From Clostridiales bacterium (GTDB lineage: Bacteria > Bacillota > Clostridia > TANB77 > CAG-508), in assembly GCA_004554705.1 (NCBI GenBank), contig SFKS01000009.1, forward strand, positions 1 through 64,000: a DNA stretch of 64,000 nt. Reading direction: 5' to 3'. Below, one piece after another: positions 20,327 through 29,573 of the stretch; position 1 is the stretch's first letter, and every line of letters begins with the position of its first letter. The notes beneath the pieces were generated by a model. It was not told the DNA's origin, made no database searches, and was given only the letters and a program-made list of their open reading frames with translations. Both the position numbers and the translations under genes were made by a program.

Positions 20327-21142
20327 TTAAAAACTTGAACTAGACATTTTATCTAAATTCTGCAATTCTTCATTTTTATATATTTTCTTATATAAGTCAT
20401 AAACATTATAAATTCTACCAGCATATTTCATAAACTCAAACTGAGAAGTACTTTTCGAAACTGTCTGATTAGTTTTCACATTTCTAAAAAATAATGTTTT
20501 TTGTTTCTTCTCAAATAAAATGTGATTATTTGGTGATTCAACAACATTAGAATTAGTAACCCTAAGATAATTATTAGGTAACTCAACAGATGATGACTTA
20601 GCACGTCTACCTAGCTCTATTTCATAATCACATTTTGCATTATCAACATTAAAATACCAACTATTTGCAAAATCATTAATCTCTATCTCAAAAGAATAAT
20701 TCATGGTTTTGTTATGAACGATCAAAACAGGAGTAGTTTCTTCAAAAAAGTTTTCTCCAAATTGATTTATATATTTTTGTCTATCACTATCAGATATGTC
20801 CCAATAAACAAAAAGAGTATTAGGGGTTTGAGCTAAAATTTTAACAATAGTTTGATTGTACCTATAAGGTAAATCATAATATTCTACAAGTTCTATCTTT
20901 TTGCTTTTTCTTGCTTTAGTTCCTTGACTACCTTTTGAAGCCGTACTATTTGGACTACTTTTTGAAGCCACACTTTTTCTTGCAGTAGATGATTTTGAAG
21001 AAGTTTTTTTTGTTAAACTTTTCTTTGTTGAACTTTTCTTAACTATATCTTCTTTTAGCATAGACTTTTTCGTTGTAGTTTTTGACGGCGTAGCCTTTTT
21101 AGTAGACTTTTTATTAGTTGCTTTCTTTGTGTTTTCTGGCAT
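20327..21142 (-). CDS. DUF4912 protein with a Lys/Ser/Thr-rich N-terminal tail
   Basis: A 271-residue protein. Residues 1-85 are low-complexity KK-S/T-K repeats resembling histone H1 tails. The folded part (about 90-250) contains YNQTIVKILAQTPNTLFVYWDISD, the DUF4912 signature, and ends with RIYNVYDLYKKIY. DUF4912 genes commonly neighbour GH57 branching enzymes, so a role in binding alpha-glucan is plausible. The basic tail might bind DNA, RNA or an acidic surface; this is inference. The SD TAAGGAGG is strong. Confidence 0.75.
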   Translation of the reverse strand: MPENTKKATNKKSTKKATPSKTTTKKSMLKEDIVKKSSTKKSLTKKTSSKSSTARKSVASKSSPNSTASKGSQGTKARKSKKIELVEYYDLPYRYNQTIVKILAQTPNTLFVYWDISDSDRQKYINQFGENFFEETTPVLIVHNKTMNYSFEIEINDFANSWYFNVDNAKCDYEIELGRRAKSSSVELPNNYLRVTNSNVVESPNNHILFEKKQKTLFFRNVKTNQTVSKSTSQFEFMKYAGRIYNVYDLYKKIYKNEELQNLDKMSSSSF

Positions 21143-21240
21143 TAAAAATCCTCCTTAGTATATATAGTATTCATCACCACGTAATATATATCAAAATCAA
21201 AATAAATTCAATAGAAAAGGCGAAAAAATAGTAAAAAATA

Positions 21241-21302
21241 TGTCAATTTTGGGGACAGTCCCAAAAATTGACAAAAATTGGGACTGTCCCAAAAATTGAC
21301 AT
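21241..21302. repeat. orphan REP-like palindromic element
   Basis: Contains GGGACAGTCCC and GGGACTGTCCC cores separated by AAAAATTGACAAAAATT, framed by TGTCAATTTT and AAAAATTGACA. The same palindromes flank the transposase gene at 59614-60363, so this is probably a non-autonomous copy mobilised by it. It sits in the divergent region between DUF4912 and the GdpP gene. Confidence 0.8.
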
Positions 21303-21310
21303 ACCTTAGG

Positions 21311-21339
21311 TTGACAAATTCCTTGTTTTGCAGTAAAAT
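21311..21339 (+). promoter_or_regulatory. sigma-A promoter of the gdpP gene
   Basis: TTGACA (21311-21316), a 17-bp spacer and TAAAAT (21334-21339), immediately right of the REP element and 32 bp before the start codon. Confidence 0.75.
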
Positions 21340-21370
21340 AAACTAGTGAATACAAAGGAGAGATATTTTT

Positions 21371-23374
21371 ATGTCAAATTACAATATAAAAGCACTAGAA
21401 AAAGTAGAATCTAAAACAAAGATATATTTAGTAATAATTGCAATTCTACTTATAGTGCTTTGTATAAATAATATAAAATTTATTATACCATCAATTATTT
21501 TCTATGTTGGTATAATTGCTTATACAATATGGGTATATAACAAAAGGAAAGGAGAACTTTCAAGCTACATAAATGAATTAACATTTTCAGTTGATTCAGC
21601 AGCAAAAAACACCTTGATAAATTCGCCATTCCCTTTAATAATATTAGAAACAAGCGGAAATGTAATATGGCGTAGTGCTACTTTTAATAAAGAATTTGCA
21701 AATGTAGGAATAAACGCATATATTGACGATTTGGCTAAAGAAATAAAAACTGAAATTCAAAATAATAATTTTAAAATAGATAAACAAGTAAATATAGATA
21801 ACAAAATATATCATGTTATAGGTGATTATGTAAAAACCAAGAAAAAAGATAGAAAAAAAGAGATAAAATACATAATAACTTTATACTTTATTAATGTTAC
21901 AATGGAGGTAGAGCTTACAAATAAATATAATGATGCAAAAACATGCATAGGAATAGTTATGCTTGATAACTATGAAGAAATAATACAAAGAGTATCCGAA
22001 GAAAATAAACCACAACTTATAGCAGGAATTGAGAAAAAATTATATGAATGGGCAAATACATGCGGAGGGCTTATTATAAAAAAAGAAAGAGACACATATG
22101 TATTTGTTTTTGAGCAGAAATATCTATCTCAAATGGAAAACAACAAATTTACAATATTAGACGAAATGAAAGAAATCGAAACAGAGGAGGGTATGCCAAT
22201 AACTTTAACTATAGCCATTTCTGATGAAGGCGAATCAAATTATGAAAAATATGAATCTGCATTAGTTGCAATGGATATAGCATTGGGAAGAGGTGGAGAT
22301 CAAGCTGTTATAAGAAAAGAAGGAAAATACAATTTCTTCGGAGGAAAAACCCAAGAGGTAGAAAAAAGAACAAAAGTAAAGGCAAGAGTAATTTCACATG
22401 CACTAGAAGAATTAATAAAAAAAGCAGATAATGTAATTATAATGGGACATATAAATGGGGACATAGACTCTGTCGGTGCAAGCTTAGGAATATATAGACT
22501 TGCAAAAACATTTGAGAAGGAAGCATATATAGTAAACAACACATATGGATTAACATTAGAAAATTTTATCACAACATTAAAACAAGAAGGATATGGAGAG
22601 GCAATAATTGATAAGAATAAAGCATTAGATATAATTTCTCCAAATACTGTATTAGTGGTTGTTGACACACATAAAAGAAGCTATGTAGAGGTAGCCGAAT
22701 TATTAGAAAAAACAGAAAAAATAGTAGTAATTGATCATCATAGAAAATCAGAAGACTTTATAGAAAATGCAATATTAACTTTTCATGAAGCATATGCATC
22801 ATCAGCATCAGAGCTAGTGACAGAAATTGTAGAATATGCTACAAAAGAGATTACTTTAGAACAAATTGAAGCAGAAAGTCTATATGCAGGAATAATGATG
22901 GATACTAAAAACTTTACCTTTAAAACAGGTGTTAGAACCTTTGAAGCCGCAGCATATTTAAGAAAATATGGAATTGATATAATAAAAGTAAAAAAATGGT
23001 TCCAAAGCGATTTAGAGAGCTATGCCGTAATTGCTGATATAGTAAGAAATGCAGAAATAGTTAATGATACAATAGGAATATCAGTATATGATGAAAAAGA
23101 CAAAAATGCTAATCTAATATGTGCAAAAGCAGCAGACGAATTAATTACAATAAGTAATATTTCAGCATCATTTGTTTTAGGACATATGGGTGATAAAATA
23201 TGCATAAGTGGTCGTTCAATTGGAGATATAAATGTTCAAGTAATACTTGAAAAACTAGGTGGTGGTGGACATATCACACTTGCAGGTGCACAATTAGAAG
23301 GACTCACAATGGAAGAAGCTAAAACTGAATTAATCATAAGAATCAATGAATACTTTACAGAAAATAATATATAA
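21371..23374 (+). CDS. gdpP: GdpP-type cyclic-di-AMP phosphodiesterase
   Basis: A 667-residue membrane enzyme that hydrolyses c-di-AMP. Two N-terminal membrane helices (about 18-55) are followed by a PAS-like domain and a degenerate GGDEF domain (around 195-320). The DHH domain has MGHINGDIDSVGASLG, VVVDTHKRSY and VVVIDHHRKS. The DHHA1 domain ends in LGGGGHITLAGAQL. The domain order matches GdpP. It stands alone, with its own promoter and terminator. Confidence 0.93.
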   Translation: MSNYNIKALEKVESKTKIYLVIIAILLIVLCINNIKFIIPSIIFYVGIIAYTIWVYNKRKGELSSYINELTFSVDSAAKNTLINSPFPLIILETSGNVIWRSATFNKEFANVGINAYIDDLAKEIKTEIQNNNFKIDKQVNIDNKIYHVIGDYVKTKKKDRKKEIKYIITLYFINVTMEVELTNKYNDAKTCIGIVMLDNYEEIIQRVSEENKPQLIAGIEKKLYEWANTCGGLIIKKERDTYVFVFEQKYLSQMENNKFTILDEMKEIETEEGMPITLTIAISDEGESNYEKYESALVAMDIALGRGGDQAVIRKEGKYNFFGGKTQEVEKRTKVKARVISHALEELIKKADNVIIMGHINGDIDSVGASLGIYRLAKTFEKEAYIVNNTYGLTLENFITTLKQEGYGEAIIDKNKALDIISPNTVLVVVDTHKRSYVEVAELLEKTEKIVVIDHHRKSEDFIENAILTFHEAYASSASELVTEIVEYATKEITLEQIEAESLYAGIMMDTKNFTFKTGVRTFEAAAYLRKYGIDIIKVKKWFQSDLESYAVIADIVRNAEIVNDTIGISVYDEKDKNANLICAKAADELITISNISASFVLGHMGDKICISGRSIGDINVQVILEKLGGGGHITLAGAQLEGLTMEEAKTELIIRINEYFTENNI

Positions 23375-23387
23375 GTTTTAACAAAAG

Positions 23388-23420
23388 AAAATGGGTTGGT
23401 ATTTTGCCACCCATTTTGTT
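23388..23420 (+). terminator. terminator after gdpP
   Basis: AAAATGGGTTGG and CCACCCATTTT pair around a TATTTTG loop, followed by GTT. The remaining gap to 23594 holds no recognised feature. Confidence 0.7.
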
Positions 23421-23593
23421 AAATAAATACATCTAATTACCACGAAATTAAACGGTTTTTAAGCAAACTCGTCTAATTTAAAACAAAAGTGTAAAAAAGT
23501 TTTGGGACTAGTTTACCAAATTTGACAAAAAAAATATAAAATCAGTAGTATAATAGTTATATAAAAATATAAAAAATAGAAAAGGAGAAAAGA

Positions 23594-25765
23594 ATGTTCC
23601 AGAATATTAATAGTAAATATCAAGAAGAAGAAAATACACAGCCAAGAAAAATAGATTTTAGAAAACTCTTAAAAATAAATGATATTGTTTTGTATGCCAT
23701 ATCTTTTTTAGTTTCAATGGTAGGATTTGATAAAGAACTCACACCATTTGGACTAGCTATATTTGCTGCCGCATGTAGCAATAAAATTCCAGTAAGTATA
23801 TTATATATTGCTGTTTTAATAGGTACAACTATTAGCTTTGGTTTAAATGGAACACTAACCTTTTTATTAAGTTCATTATTATTTATAGCCATGATATTGA
23901 TATTTAGACCAAGACTACAAACACCAGAAAAAAGTGAAAGACAAAAGTTGGGCATATATATTGCAGTATCCGCATTTTTAGTACAAGCAAGCAAAATGCT
24001 TTTCACTACATTTTTAGTATATGACTTAATTGCAAGTATAATGTTAGGTATAATCACATACATATTTTATAAAATTTTTGCAAATTCAATAATTGTTATA
24101 AATCAATATGGAATAAAAAAGGCTTTTTCAATAGAGGAAGTAATGGGAGCAAGTTTACTTGTTTCCATAGCATTATGTGCATTTAGCAAATTACATATTT
24201 TTGGACTTTCAATTACAAATATATTCAGCATAATGTTAGTACTATTTTTAGGATGGAAAAATGGTATGCTAGTAGGAGGAACTGGAGGAATAACAATAGG
24301 TATAGTACTTGGAATTATAAATTCTACAAGCCCTGTGCTAGTGGCTTCATATGCTATATCAGGCATGCTTGCAGGTATTTTAAACAAATTAGGAAAAATT
24401 GGAGTAATAATAGGATTTTGCATAGGAAATGCAATACTTACATATGTAGCAACTGGCAACACAGTTCCAATAATAACAATAAGAGAAATCTTAATAGCAT
24501 CTCTGGGACTATTATTAATACCAAAAGAAGTAAAAATAGATATAACAGAAATTGTCAACCAAACAAAGTGTCTGCCAACAACAGCAGGAGTAATTGAAGA
24601 AAAAGAGAAAACAGCAAATAAACTAAATAGTGTTTCAGATACAATACTTCAAATAGCAAAAAGCTATGATGCATCAGCAAAAGACACTTTAGATGAAGCA
24701 ATTGAAGATGATAGTAAAAAGAGTTTTAAAGAAGAAGCATTGAACAACTTAGAAGATATTGAGGATAATCTATTATATGAGGACATTTTATTAAATGAAA
24801 ATGACATTTTAGAAGAAACATATAAAATATTAGAGCAAAGAGGAGAAATTAATACAGAAGAATTAATCAATATATTAGAAAAAATAAATAATTATAAATT
24901 AGTAGCAGAAAGTGCTGGAACAGCACCAGAACAAATAGTAAAAGTTTTAAATAGTACATATAGAATAAACAAACTAAATACAATATGGAAGCATAAGGAA
25001 GCAAGCAACAAAAAAGTACTTGCAAATCAGCTTGGAGGAGTATCAAAAGTAATATCATCTTTGGCAGATGACATAAAAACGGAAGAAAAAATGGAAGAAA
25101 ACAGTAAAAAATATAAATTGATAATTGGTGTAGCCGAAGCAACCAAAAACAAAAGTGAGGTATCAGGAGACAGTAACATAAGAACCAAATTACATGATGG
25201 AAAATATATGCTTGCAATAAGTGATGGGATGGGAACGGGTCAAAAGGCTAAAAAAAGCAGTAGCACAGTTATACAAATGTTAAAACGATTACTTACAACA
25301 GGGTTTGATAATGATATTTCAATAGGACTTATAAACTCAGCAGTAAACTTAAATTCTAATGAAGAAACATATGCCACAATAGATATATCAATAGTAGATT
25401 TAAGTAATGGAAATATTGAATTTGTTAAAAATGGCGCATGTCCAACTTTTATAAAATCAGAAAAAAAAGTAGAAGTTATAAAGGCAGTATCATTTCCTGC
25501 AGGAGTATTTGATAAAATAGATTTGGTAGTGTATGACAAGGATTTAAAAGAAAATGACATAATAGTAATGTGTAGTGATGGAATATTAGAATCGAATACA
25601 GAATATAAAAACAAAGAACTATGGCTTAAAGAATTACTTGAAAACATACAAACAGAAGAAGTTCAAAAAATATCGGAAATAATTCTACAAGAAGCAATAG
25701 ATAACGGATTTGGCATAGCAAAGGATGATATGACAGTAATAGTTGCAAAACTTGCTTCAATTTAA
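23594..25765 (+). CDS. spoIIE: stage II sporulation protein E (SpoIIE) phosphatase
   Basis: A 723-residue protein. About ten hydrophobic segments fill residues 30-310, a helical regulatory region spans about 320-500, and a PPM-type Ser/Thr phosphatase domain forms the C terminus (ISDGMGTGQKAKKSS, VMCSDGILE, AKDDMTVIVAKL). SpoIIE dephosphorylates SpoIIAA to activate sigma-F in the forespore. The SD AAAGGAG precedes the ATG. Confidence 0.95.
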   Translation: MFQNINSKYQEEENTQPRKIDFRKLLKINDIVLYAISFLVSMVGFDKELTPFGLAIFAAACSNKIPVSILYIAVLIGTTISFGLNGTLTFLLSSLLFIAMILIFRPRLQTPEKSERQKLGIYIAVSAFLVQASKMLFTTFLVYDLIASIMLGIITYIFYKIFANSIIVINQYGIKKAFSIEEVMGASLLVSIALCAFSKLHIFGLSITNIFSIMLVLFLGWKNGMLVGGTGGITIGIVLGIINSTSPVLVASYAISGMLAGILNKLGKIGVIIGFCIGNAILTYVATGNTVPIITIREILIASLGLLLIPKEVKIDITEIVNQTKCLPTTAGVIEEKEKTANKLNSVSDTILQIAKSYDASAKDTLDEAIEDDSKKSFKEEALNNLEDIEDNLLYEDILLNENDILEETYKILEQRGEINTEELINILEKINNYKLVAESAGTAPEQIVKVLNSTYRINKLNTIWKHKEASNKKVLANQLGGVSKVISSLADDIKTEEKMEENSKKYKLIIGVAEATKNKSEVSGDSNIRTKLHDGKYMLAISDGMGTGQKAKKSSSTVIQMLKRLLTTGFDNDISIGLINSAVNLNSNEETYATIDISIVDLSNGNIEFVKNGACPTFIKSEKKVEVIKAVSFPAGVFDKIDLVVYDKDLKENDIIVMCSDGILESNTEYKNKELWLKELLENIQTEEVQKISEIILQEAIDNGFGIAKDDMTVIVAKLASI

Positions 25766-25768
25766 AAC

Positions 25769-25798
25769 TAAAAAGGACGAGAACTTCGTCCTTTTTAG
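25769..25798 (+). terminator. terminator after spoIIE
   Basis: CTAAAAAGGACGA and TCGTCCTTTTTAG form a long stem with a short GAACT loop and a T-run. Confidence 0.85.
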
Positions 25799-25845
25799 TA
25801 TGAATAAAAACAGACAAATAAACCAAACTATTAAAGGTGATTTTT

Positions 25846-26088
25846 ATGAGAATAGCATTATTAAAAGCAAGTAATGACAATAAGAGCTTTAAAATGTTTG
25901 AAGTATTAGGTGCTAATATATCCAAAATTGATGATTTAGAAAAAACAGATGACAAAATAAAAGAGCTAATTAAGAATGATTACAGAACAATAATAATGAC
26001 AAATGAAGTTGCAAGCTTTTCACAAAGTATAATAAAAAAATACAATAGAACAAAAGATATTAAAATAGTAATAACTTCTACGAAGTAA
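25846..26088 (+). CDS. small conserved protein, V-ATPase subunit F-like fold possible
   Basis: An 80-residue cytoplasmic protein starting MRIALLKASNDNKSF. The alternation of short strands and helices and the segment YRTIIMTNEVASFSQSIIKKY recall V-type ATPase subunit F, but no ATPase genes are near. Start ATG 25846 follows AAAGGTG. It lies between spoIIE and the spoIVF genes, so a sporulation role is possible but unproven. Confidence 0.5.
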   Translation: MRIALLKASNDNKSFKMFEVLGANISKIDDLEKTDDKIKELIKNDYRTIIMTNEVASFSQSIIKKYNRTKDIKIVITSTK

Positions 26089-26173
26089 TATGTATAAAAA
26101 TAGAAATTTTGGAAAAAATTATTATATGAATAATAAACAGAAAAGCTGTTTCAAAATTTTTTGGAGGGAAAGA

Positions 26174-26512
26174 ATGATTTTAAACCAAATGAAAAATATA
26201 ATAGTTTTGAAAAATTTACCATCTAATATTGTTGATGAAGCATTTATAATATTAAAAAACAACAAAAAGATAAAATCTTTAGAAAGAATAGAAAAACAGA
26301 ACACTAATCTCACTGAAAAACAAAAAACAGGAGAGTATATAGTAAAAGAAGCGGAAATGGTAATAGGAAATTATTTATCCAGAATAGAAAAAGAAAAACA
26401 GCAAAAAAGTTATTCTGTAAGACAAATAGAAACGAGATATAAAAGAATGAAGTCAATTACAATAATCCTAAGTGCAATAGTAATAGTAGATGTTATATTG
26501 GCAATAATATAA
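26174..26512 (+). CDS. hypothetical protein with C-terminal membrane anchor
   Basis: A 112-residue protein with a helical, lysine-rich body (MILNQMKNIIVLKNLP...) and a single C-terminal membrane helix. The frame is open from 26090, but GGAGGG precedes the ATG at 26174, which I take as the start. I do not recognise the family. It is co-directional with the SpoIVFA-like gene downstream. Confidence 0.55.
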   Translation: MILNQMKNIIVLKNLPSNIVDEAFIILKNNKKIKSLERIEKQNTNLTEKQKTGEYIVKEAEMVIGNYLSRIEKEKQQKSYSVRQIETRYKRMKSITIILSAIVIVDVILAII

Positions 26513-26609
26513 ACAGACAGGTGTATATTACTAACATAGATTAAGTTCTAAACCTTTTGATTTTAGAATATATTTTAAAAAATGTATTCTAATTCAAGAG
26601 GTGTTTTTT

Positions 26610-27500
26610 ATGGAAAGAGTTTTGAGCCAAGATGAAAGAATAAGAAGAGCAGAAGAACTATATGCAAGAAGAAAAATGCAAGCAAACTGCAGAACAAGTG
26701 CAACAGTAAATGTGGAGGATGTCAATACAAATAAAATAACAAAAAAAATGTTAAGACAATTTATAATATGTGTTATTATATATATTTCTTTTTATACAAT
26801 AAAAAATATACCAAACTTAGTACCACAAGAGGTAATGTACAAAATATCAGATGTTTTAGAATATGACATAAATATTCAAGAAGTATATGAAAACTTTAAT
26901 AGTTATATAAATAGCAAAAGTCAAGAGCAGAATAATGAAGGATTGATAGAGGAAACCCTGGCTGTATCAGATAGTGAGGGAATAATAGAGGAAAGTGTAA
27001 ACAACATAAATCAAGAAAGTATAAAACCAGCACAAGCAGTAGAAGAAACACAAGTGATAGAAGAAAGTAGTAGTCTAAGCCAAATGGAAATAGATGCCCA
27101 ATATATAAAAGCAAATTGTAGCATAATAAAACCTTTAGAAGGTGAGATAACATCGAGATTTGGAATGAGAAATCCAACAGTACCAACAGTACCAAAATAC
27201 CATACAGGAATAGATATTGCAAGAGTAGTAGGAACAGTTATTATATCTGCAATTGAGGGAGATGTAGAGCTGGTTTCTAGCCATGGAGACTATGGGAATC
27301 ATATAAAAATAACAAATGGTGAGGTCAGCACACTATATGCACATTGCAGTAAAATATATGTAAAACAAGGAGACCATATAGTACAAGGACAAGAAATTGC
27401 AGAGGTTGGCGAAACTGGAAACGTAACAGGACCACATTTACATTTTGAAATAAGAAGAAACAATCAATATGTGGACCCAGACTTAATTTTGCAATTTTAG
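26610..27500 (+). CDS. M23 metallopeptidase, SpoIVFA-like
   Basis: A 296-residue protein with one membrane helix (about 48-65), a long acidic linker and a C-terminal LytM/M23 domain. The zinc site is complete: HTGIDIA (HxxxD), YAHCSK and GPHLHFEI. Its place directly before spoIVFB suggests the SpoIVFA role, anchoring and restraining the SpoIVFB protease in the mother-cell membrane, although SpoIVFA domains are often catalytically degenerate. The ATG at 26610 follows AGAGGTG, and the GTG at 26601 overlaps that SD. Confidence 0.8.
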   Translation: MERVLSQDERIRRAEELYARRKMQANCRTSATVNVEDVNTNKITKKMLRQFIICVIIYISFYTIKNIPNLVPQEVMYKISDVLEYDINIQEVYENFNSYINSKSQEQNNEGLIEETLAVSDSEGIIEESVNNINQESIKPAQAVEETQVIEESSSLSQMEIDAQYIKANCSIIKPLEGEITSRFGMRNPTVPTVPKYHTGIDIARVVGTVIISAIEGDVELVSSHGDYGNHIKITNGEVSTLYAHCSKIYVKQGDHIVQGQEIAEVGETGNVTGPHLHFEIRRNNQYVDPDLILQF

Positions 27501-27511
27501 GAGATGATTAG

Positions 27512-28129
27512 TTGAGAATTAAAATTAATATCCAAATATTTGCTATTATAATAATTCTAATTTTAACAAAACAAATAGAAATCTATGCATGGCTCATGTT
27601 ATTTGCACTAATTCATGAAATTGCACATATGATTACAGGAATAGTACTAAAATTAAGACCTAGAATGTTAAAAATTGAACCTTTTGGAATAGGAATAATA
27701 TTTGAAGGATTTAAAAATACTGAAAAAAATAAAATACTAATAGCATTAGCAGGTCCAATGACTAACATATTAATAGCAGTATTATTTAGCTTCATAAAAA
27801 CAAGAGCACAAACACTAATAATAAATTCAAATATATTACTAGCTATCTTTAACCTAATACCAATATATCCATTAGATGGGGGGAGAATATTAAAAGCAAT
27901 TATTGCTATTAATAGTAAAACAGGGAAAGAAGATGATATATCAAATAAAATTTCAAATATATTAATGATACTTTTAACAGCCATTTCAAGTATATTAATC
28001 TTGATTTACAAAAATATAGGACTATTATTAATAATAGCATATTTATGGATAATTGTAATAAAGGAAAACAATAGATATGTATTAAAAAAAAGAATAAGCA
28101 AATTGATAGAAAAAGAAAAAAATACTTGA
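27512..28129 (+). CDS. spoIVFB: SpoIVFB-like intramembrane metalloprotease
   Basis: A 205-residue M50 site-2 protease. The zinc motif HEIAH is in transmembrane helix 2 (about 36-40), and the third ligand motif is YPLDGGRIL near 120. SpoIVFB cleaves pro-sigma-K during sporulation. The start is TTG at 27512 after TAGGAGAT, 11 bp from the upstream M23 gene, giving the conserved spoIVFA-spoIVFB pair. Confidence 0.88.
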   Translation: MRIKINIQIFAIIIILILTKQIEIYAWLMLFALIHEIAHMITGIVLKLRPRMLKIEPFGIGIIFEGFKNTEKNKILIALAGPMTNILIAVLFSFIKTRAQTLIINSNILLAIFNLIPIYPLDGGRILKAIIAINSKTGKEDDISNKISNILMILLTAISSILILIYKNIGLLLIIAYLWIIVIKENNRYVLKKRISKLIEKEKNT

Positions 28130-28153
28130 CAATTTACTGATTAAGTGTAAAAT
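28126..28153 (+). promoter_or_regulatory. sigma-A-like promoter of the prepilin-like gene
   Basis: TTGACA (28126-28131), a 16-bp spacer and TAAAAT (28148-28153), overlapping the end of spoIVFB; about 95 nt of leader precede the start at 28252. Confidence 0.65.
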
Positions 28154-28251
28154 AAATATAGTAATAGCTAGATAGTATAAACTGATCTATAAAAAATATT
28201 AAGATGAGCAATGATCACCTTAAAAGGAAATAACTATATAGGAGGATACAA

Positions 28252-28716
28252 ATGAGAAAAGACATATTAAAAAAACAAAACGGAATAACCTTAATAGTAT
28301 TAATGATAACAATAGTAGTATTATTAATATTAGCTAGTGTAACAATTAGAAATATAGATACAGGAACAGATATAAGAAACTATAACTATATGTGTGCAGA
28401 TATTGAATTACTAAAGAGCAAAATAATTAATTATTATAATGAAAAAGCACAAATAACAAATAATAAAAAAGCACAACTACCAATCACAGGAACTGCATTT
28501 AATGCAAAAACAAGATTAGAAGGACAAGCAAGTTCTAGAGACAATGACAACTATTATCAAATAGATATAACAAAACTATATAACATAACCTTAAACTATG
28601 GAGGAGGAACACTTGAAAATGAAGATGTATATATAATAAATGAGCAGAGCTTTGAGATATACTACTTAAAAGGAGCAAAATACGAAAATACCACATATCA
28701 TACAAAAAAACAGTAA
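28252..28716 (+). CDS. type IV prepilin-like protein
   Basis: A 154-residue protein with a class III prepilin leader: QNGITLIVLMITIVVLLILASVT, with the predicted cleavage after the glycine and the +5 Glu absent. The soluble part has no motif I recognise. No pilus assembly genes are in the window. It is probably exported as a pseudopilin. The SD TAGGAGG is strong. Confidence 0.7.
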   Translation: MRKDILKKQNGITLIVLMITIVVLLILASVTIRNIDTGTDIRNYNYMCADIELLKSKIINYYNEKAQITNNKKAQLPITGTAFNAKTRLEGQASSRDNDNYYQIDITKLYNITLNYGGGTLENEDVYIINEQSFEIYYLKGAKYENTTYHTKKQ

Positions 28717-28763
28717 GAAAGAAATTCAAGGAGAAGAAAGATAAAATTTATAGGAGGTATAGT

Positions 28764-29573
28764 ATGAATTATCAAAAAGCAGCAGATTATATTAAAGAAA
28801 AAATAGGAGATAAGAAACCAGAAATAGCAATAATTTTAGGTTCTGGTTTAGGAGTTTTATCAGAAGACATAAAAGATAAAATCGTGATTAATTATAAAGA
28901 TATTCCAGATTTTCCAGTATCAACAGTAGAAGGGCATAAAGGAGAACTTTTGATAGGTAATATAGGAGAAAAAACTATAATTGCAATGAATGGAAGAGTT
29001 CACTATTATGAAGGATATGATTTATCTCAAGTAACTTTCCCTATAAGAGTATTTTCACTTTTAGGGGTTAAAAATTTAATTTTAACTAATGCATCAGGAG
29101 GAATAAATACCAATTTTAGAGCAGGAGACTTTATGGTAATAAATGATCATATAAGCTTTTTCACAGAATCAGCTTTAAGAGGAAAAAATGACGATACATT
29201 TGGACCACGTTTCCCAGACATGTCACAAGTTTATGATAAAGAGCTAATAGTAAAACTTAAGGAAATTGTAAAAAAACACACAGGAAGGGCTTGCGAAGGA
29301 GTATATGCATGTTTAAAAGGACCTACATTTGAAACACCAGCAGAAATACGAGCATTGAGAACATTAGGAGTAGATGCAGTAGGATTATCTACAGTGCCAG
29401 AGGCTGTAATTGCAAATCATTGTGGATTAAGAATATCAGCAATATCATGTATTACAAACATGGCAGCAGGAATCCTAGATGAAAAGCTATCTTATGATGA
29501 TGTAAAAAACACTGCAGAAAAAGTAAAAGGAGATTTTAGAAATATAATTAAAGAATATATCTGTACATATTAA
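28764..29573 (+). CDS. punA: purine nucleoside phosphorylase (inosine/guanosine type)
   Basis: A 269-residue trimeric-type phosphorylase that cleaves inosine or guanosine with phosphate for purine salvage. Visible are ILGSGLGVL (phosphate loop), VEGHKGEL, MNGRVHYYEGYD, TNASGGIN, GPTFETPAEIRAL and a C-terminal SxxTNMAAG-like segment (SCITNMAAGI). The SD TAGGAGG precedes the ATG. Its last 26 bp overlap the 3' end of convergent feoB. Confidence 0.95.
   Translation: MNYQKAADYIKEKIGDKKPEIAIILGSGLGVLSEDIKDKIVINYKDIPDFPVSTVEGHKGELLIGNIGEKTIIAMNGRVHYYEGYDLSQVTFPIRVFSLLGVKNLILTNASGGINTNFRAGDFMVINDHISFFTESALRGKNDDTFGPRFPDMSQVYDKELIVKLKEIVKKHTGRACEGVYACLKGPTFETPAEIRALRTLGVDAVGLSTVPEAVIANHCGLRISAISCITNMAAGILDEKLSYDDVKNTAEKVKGDFRNIIKEYICTY

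Noticed and set aside
23522..23554. Promoter before spoIIE (TTGACA and TATAAT)
   Set aside because: The spacer is 21 bp, too long for sigma-A, and no clear alternative sigma motif was recognised.
25846..26088. Part of a V-type ATPase operon
   Set aside because: The similarity to subunit F is weak and no other ATPase subunit is nearby.
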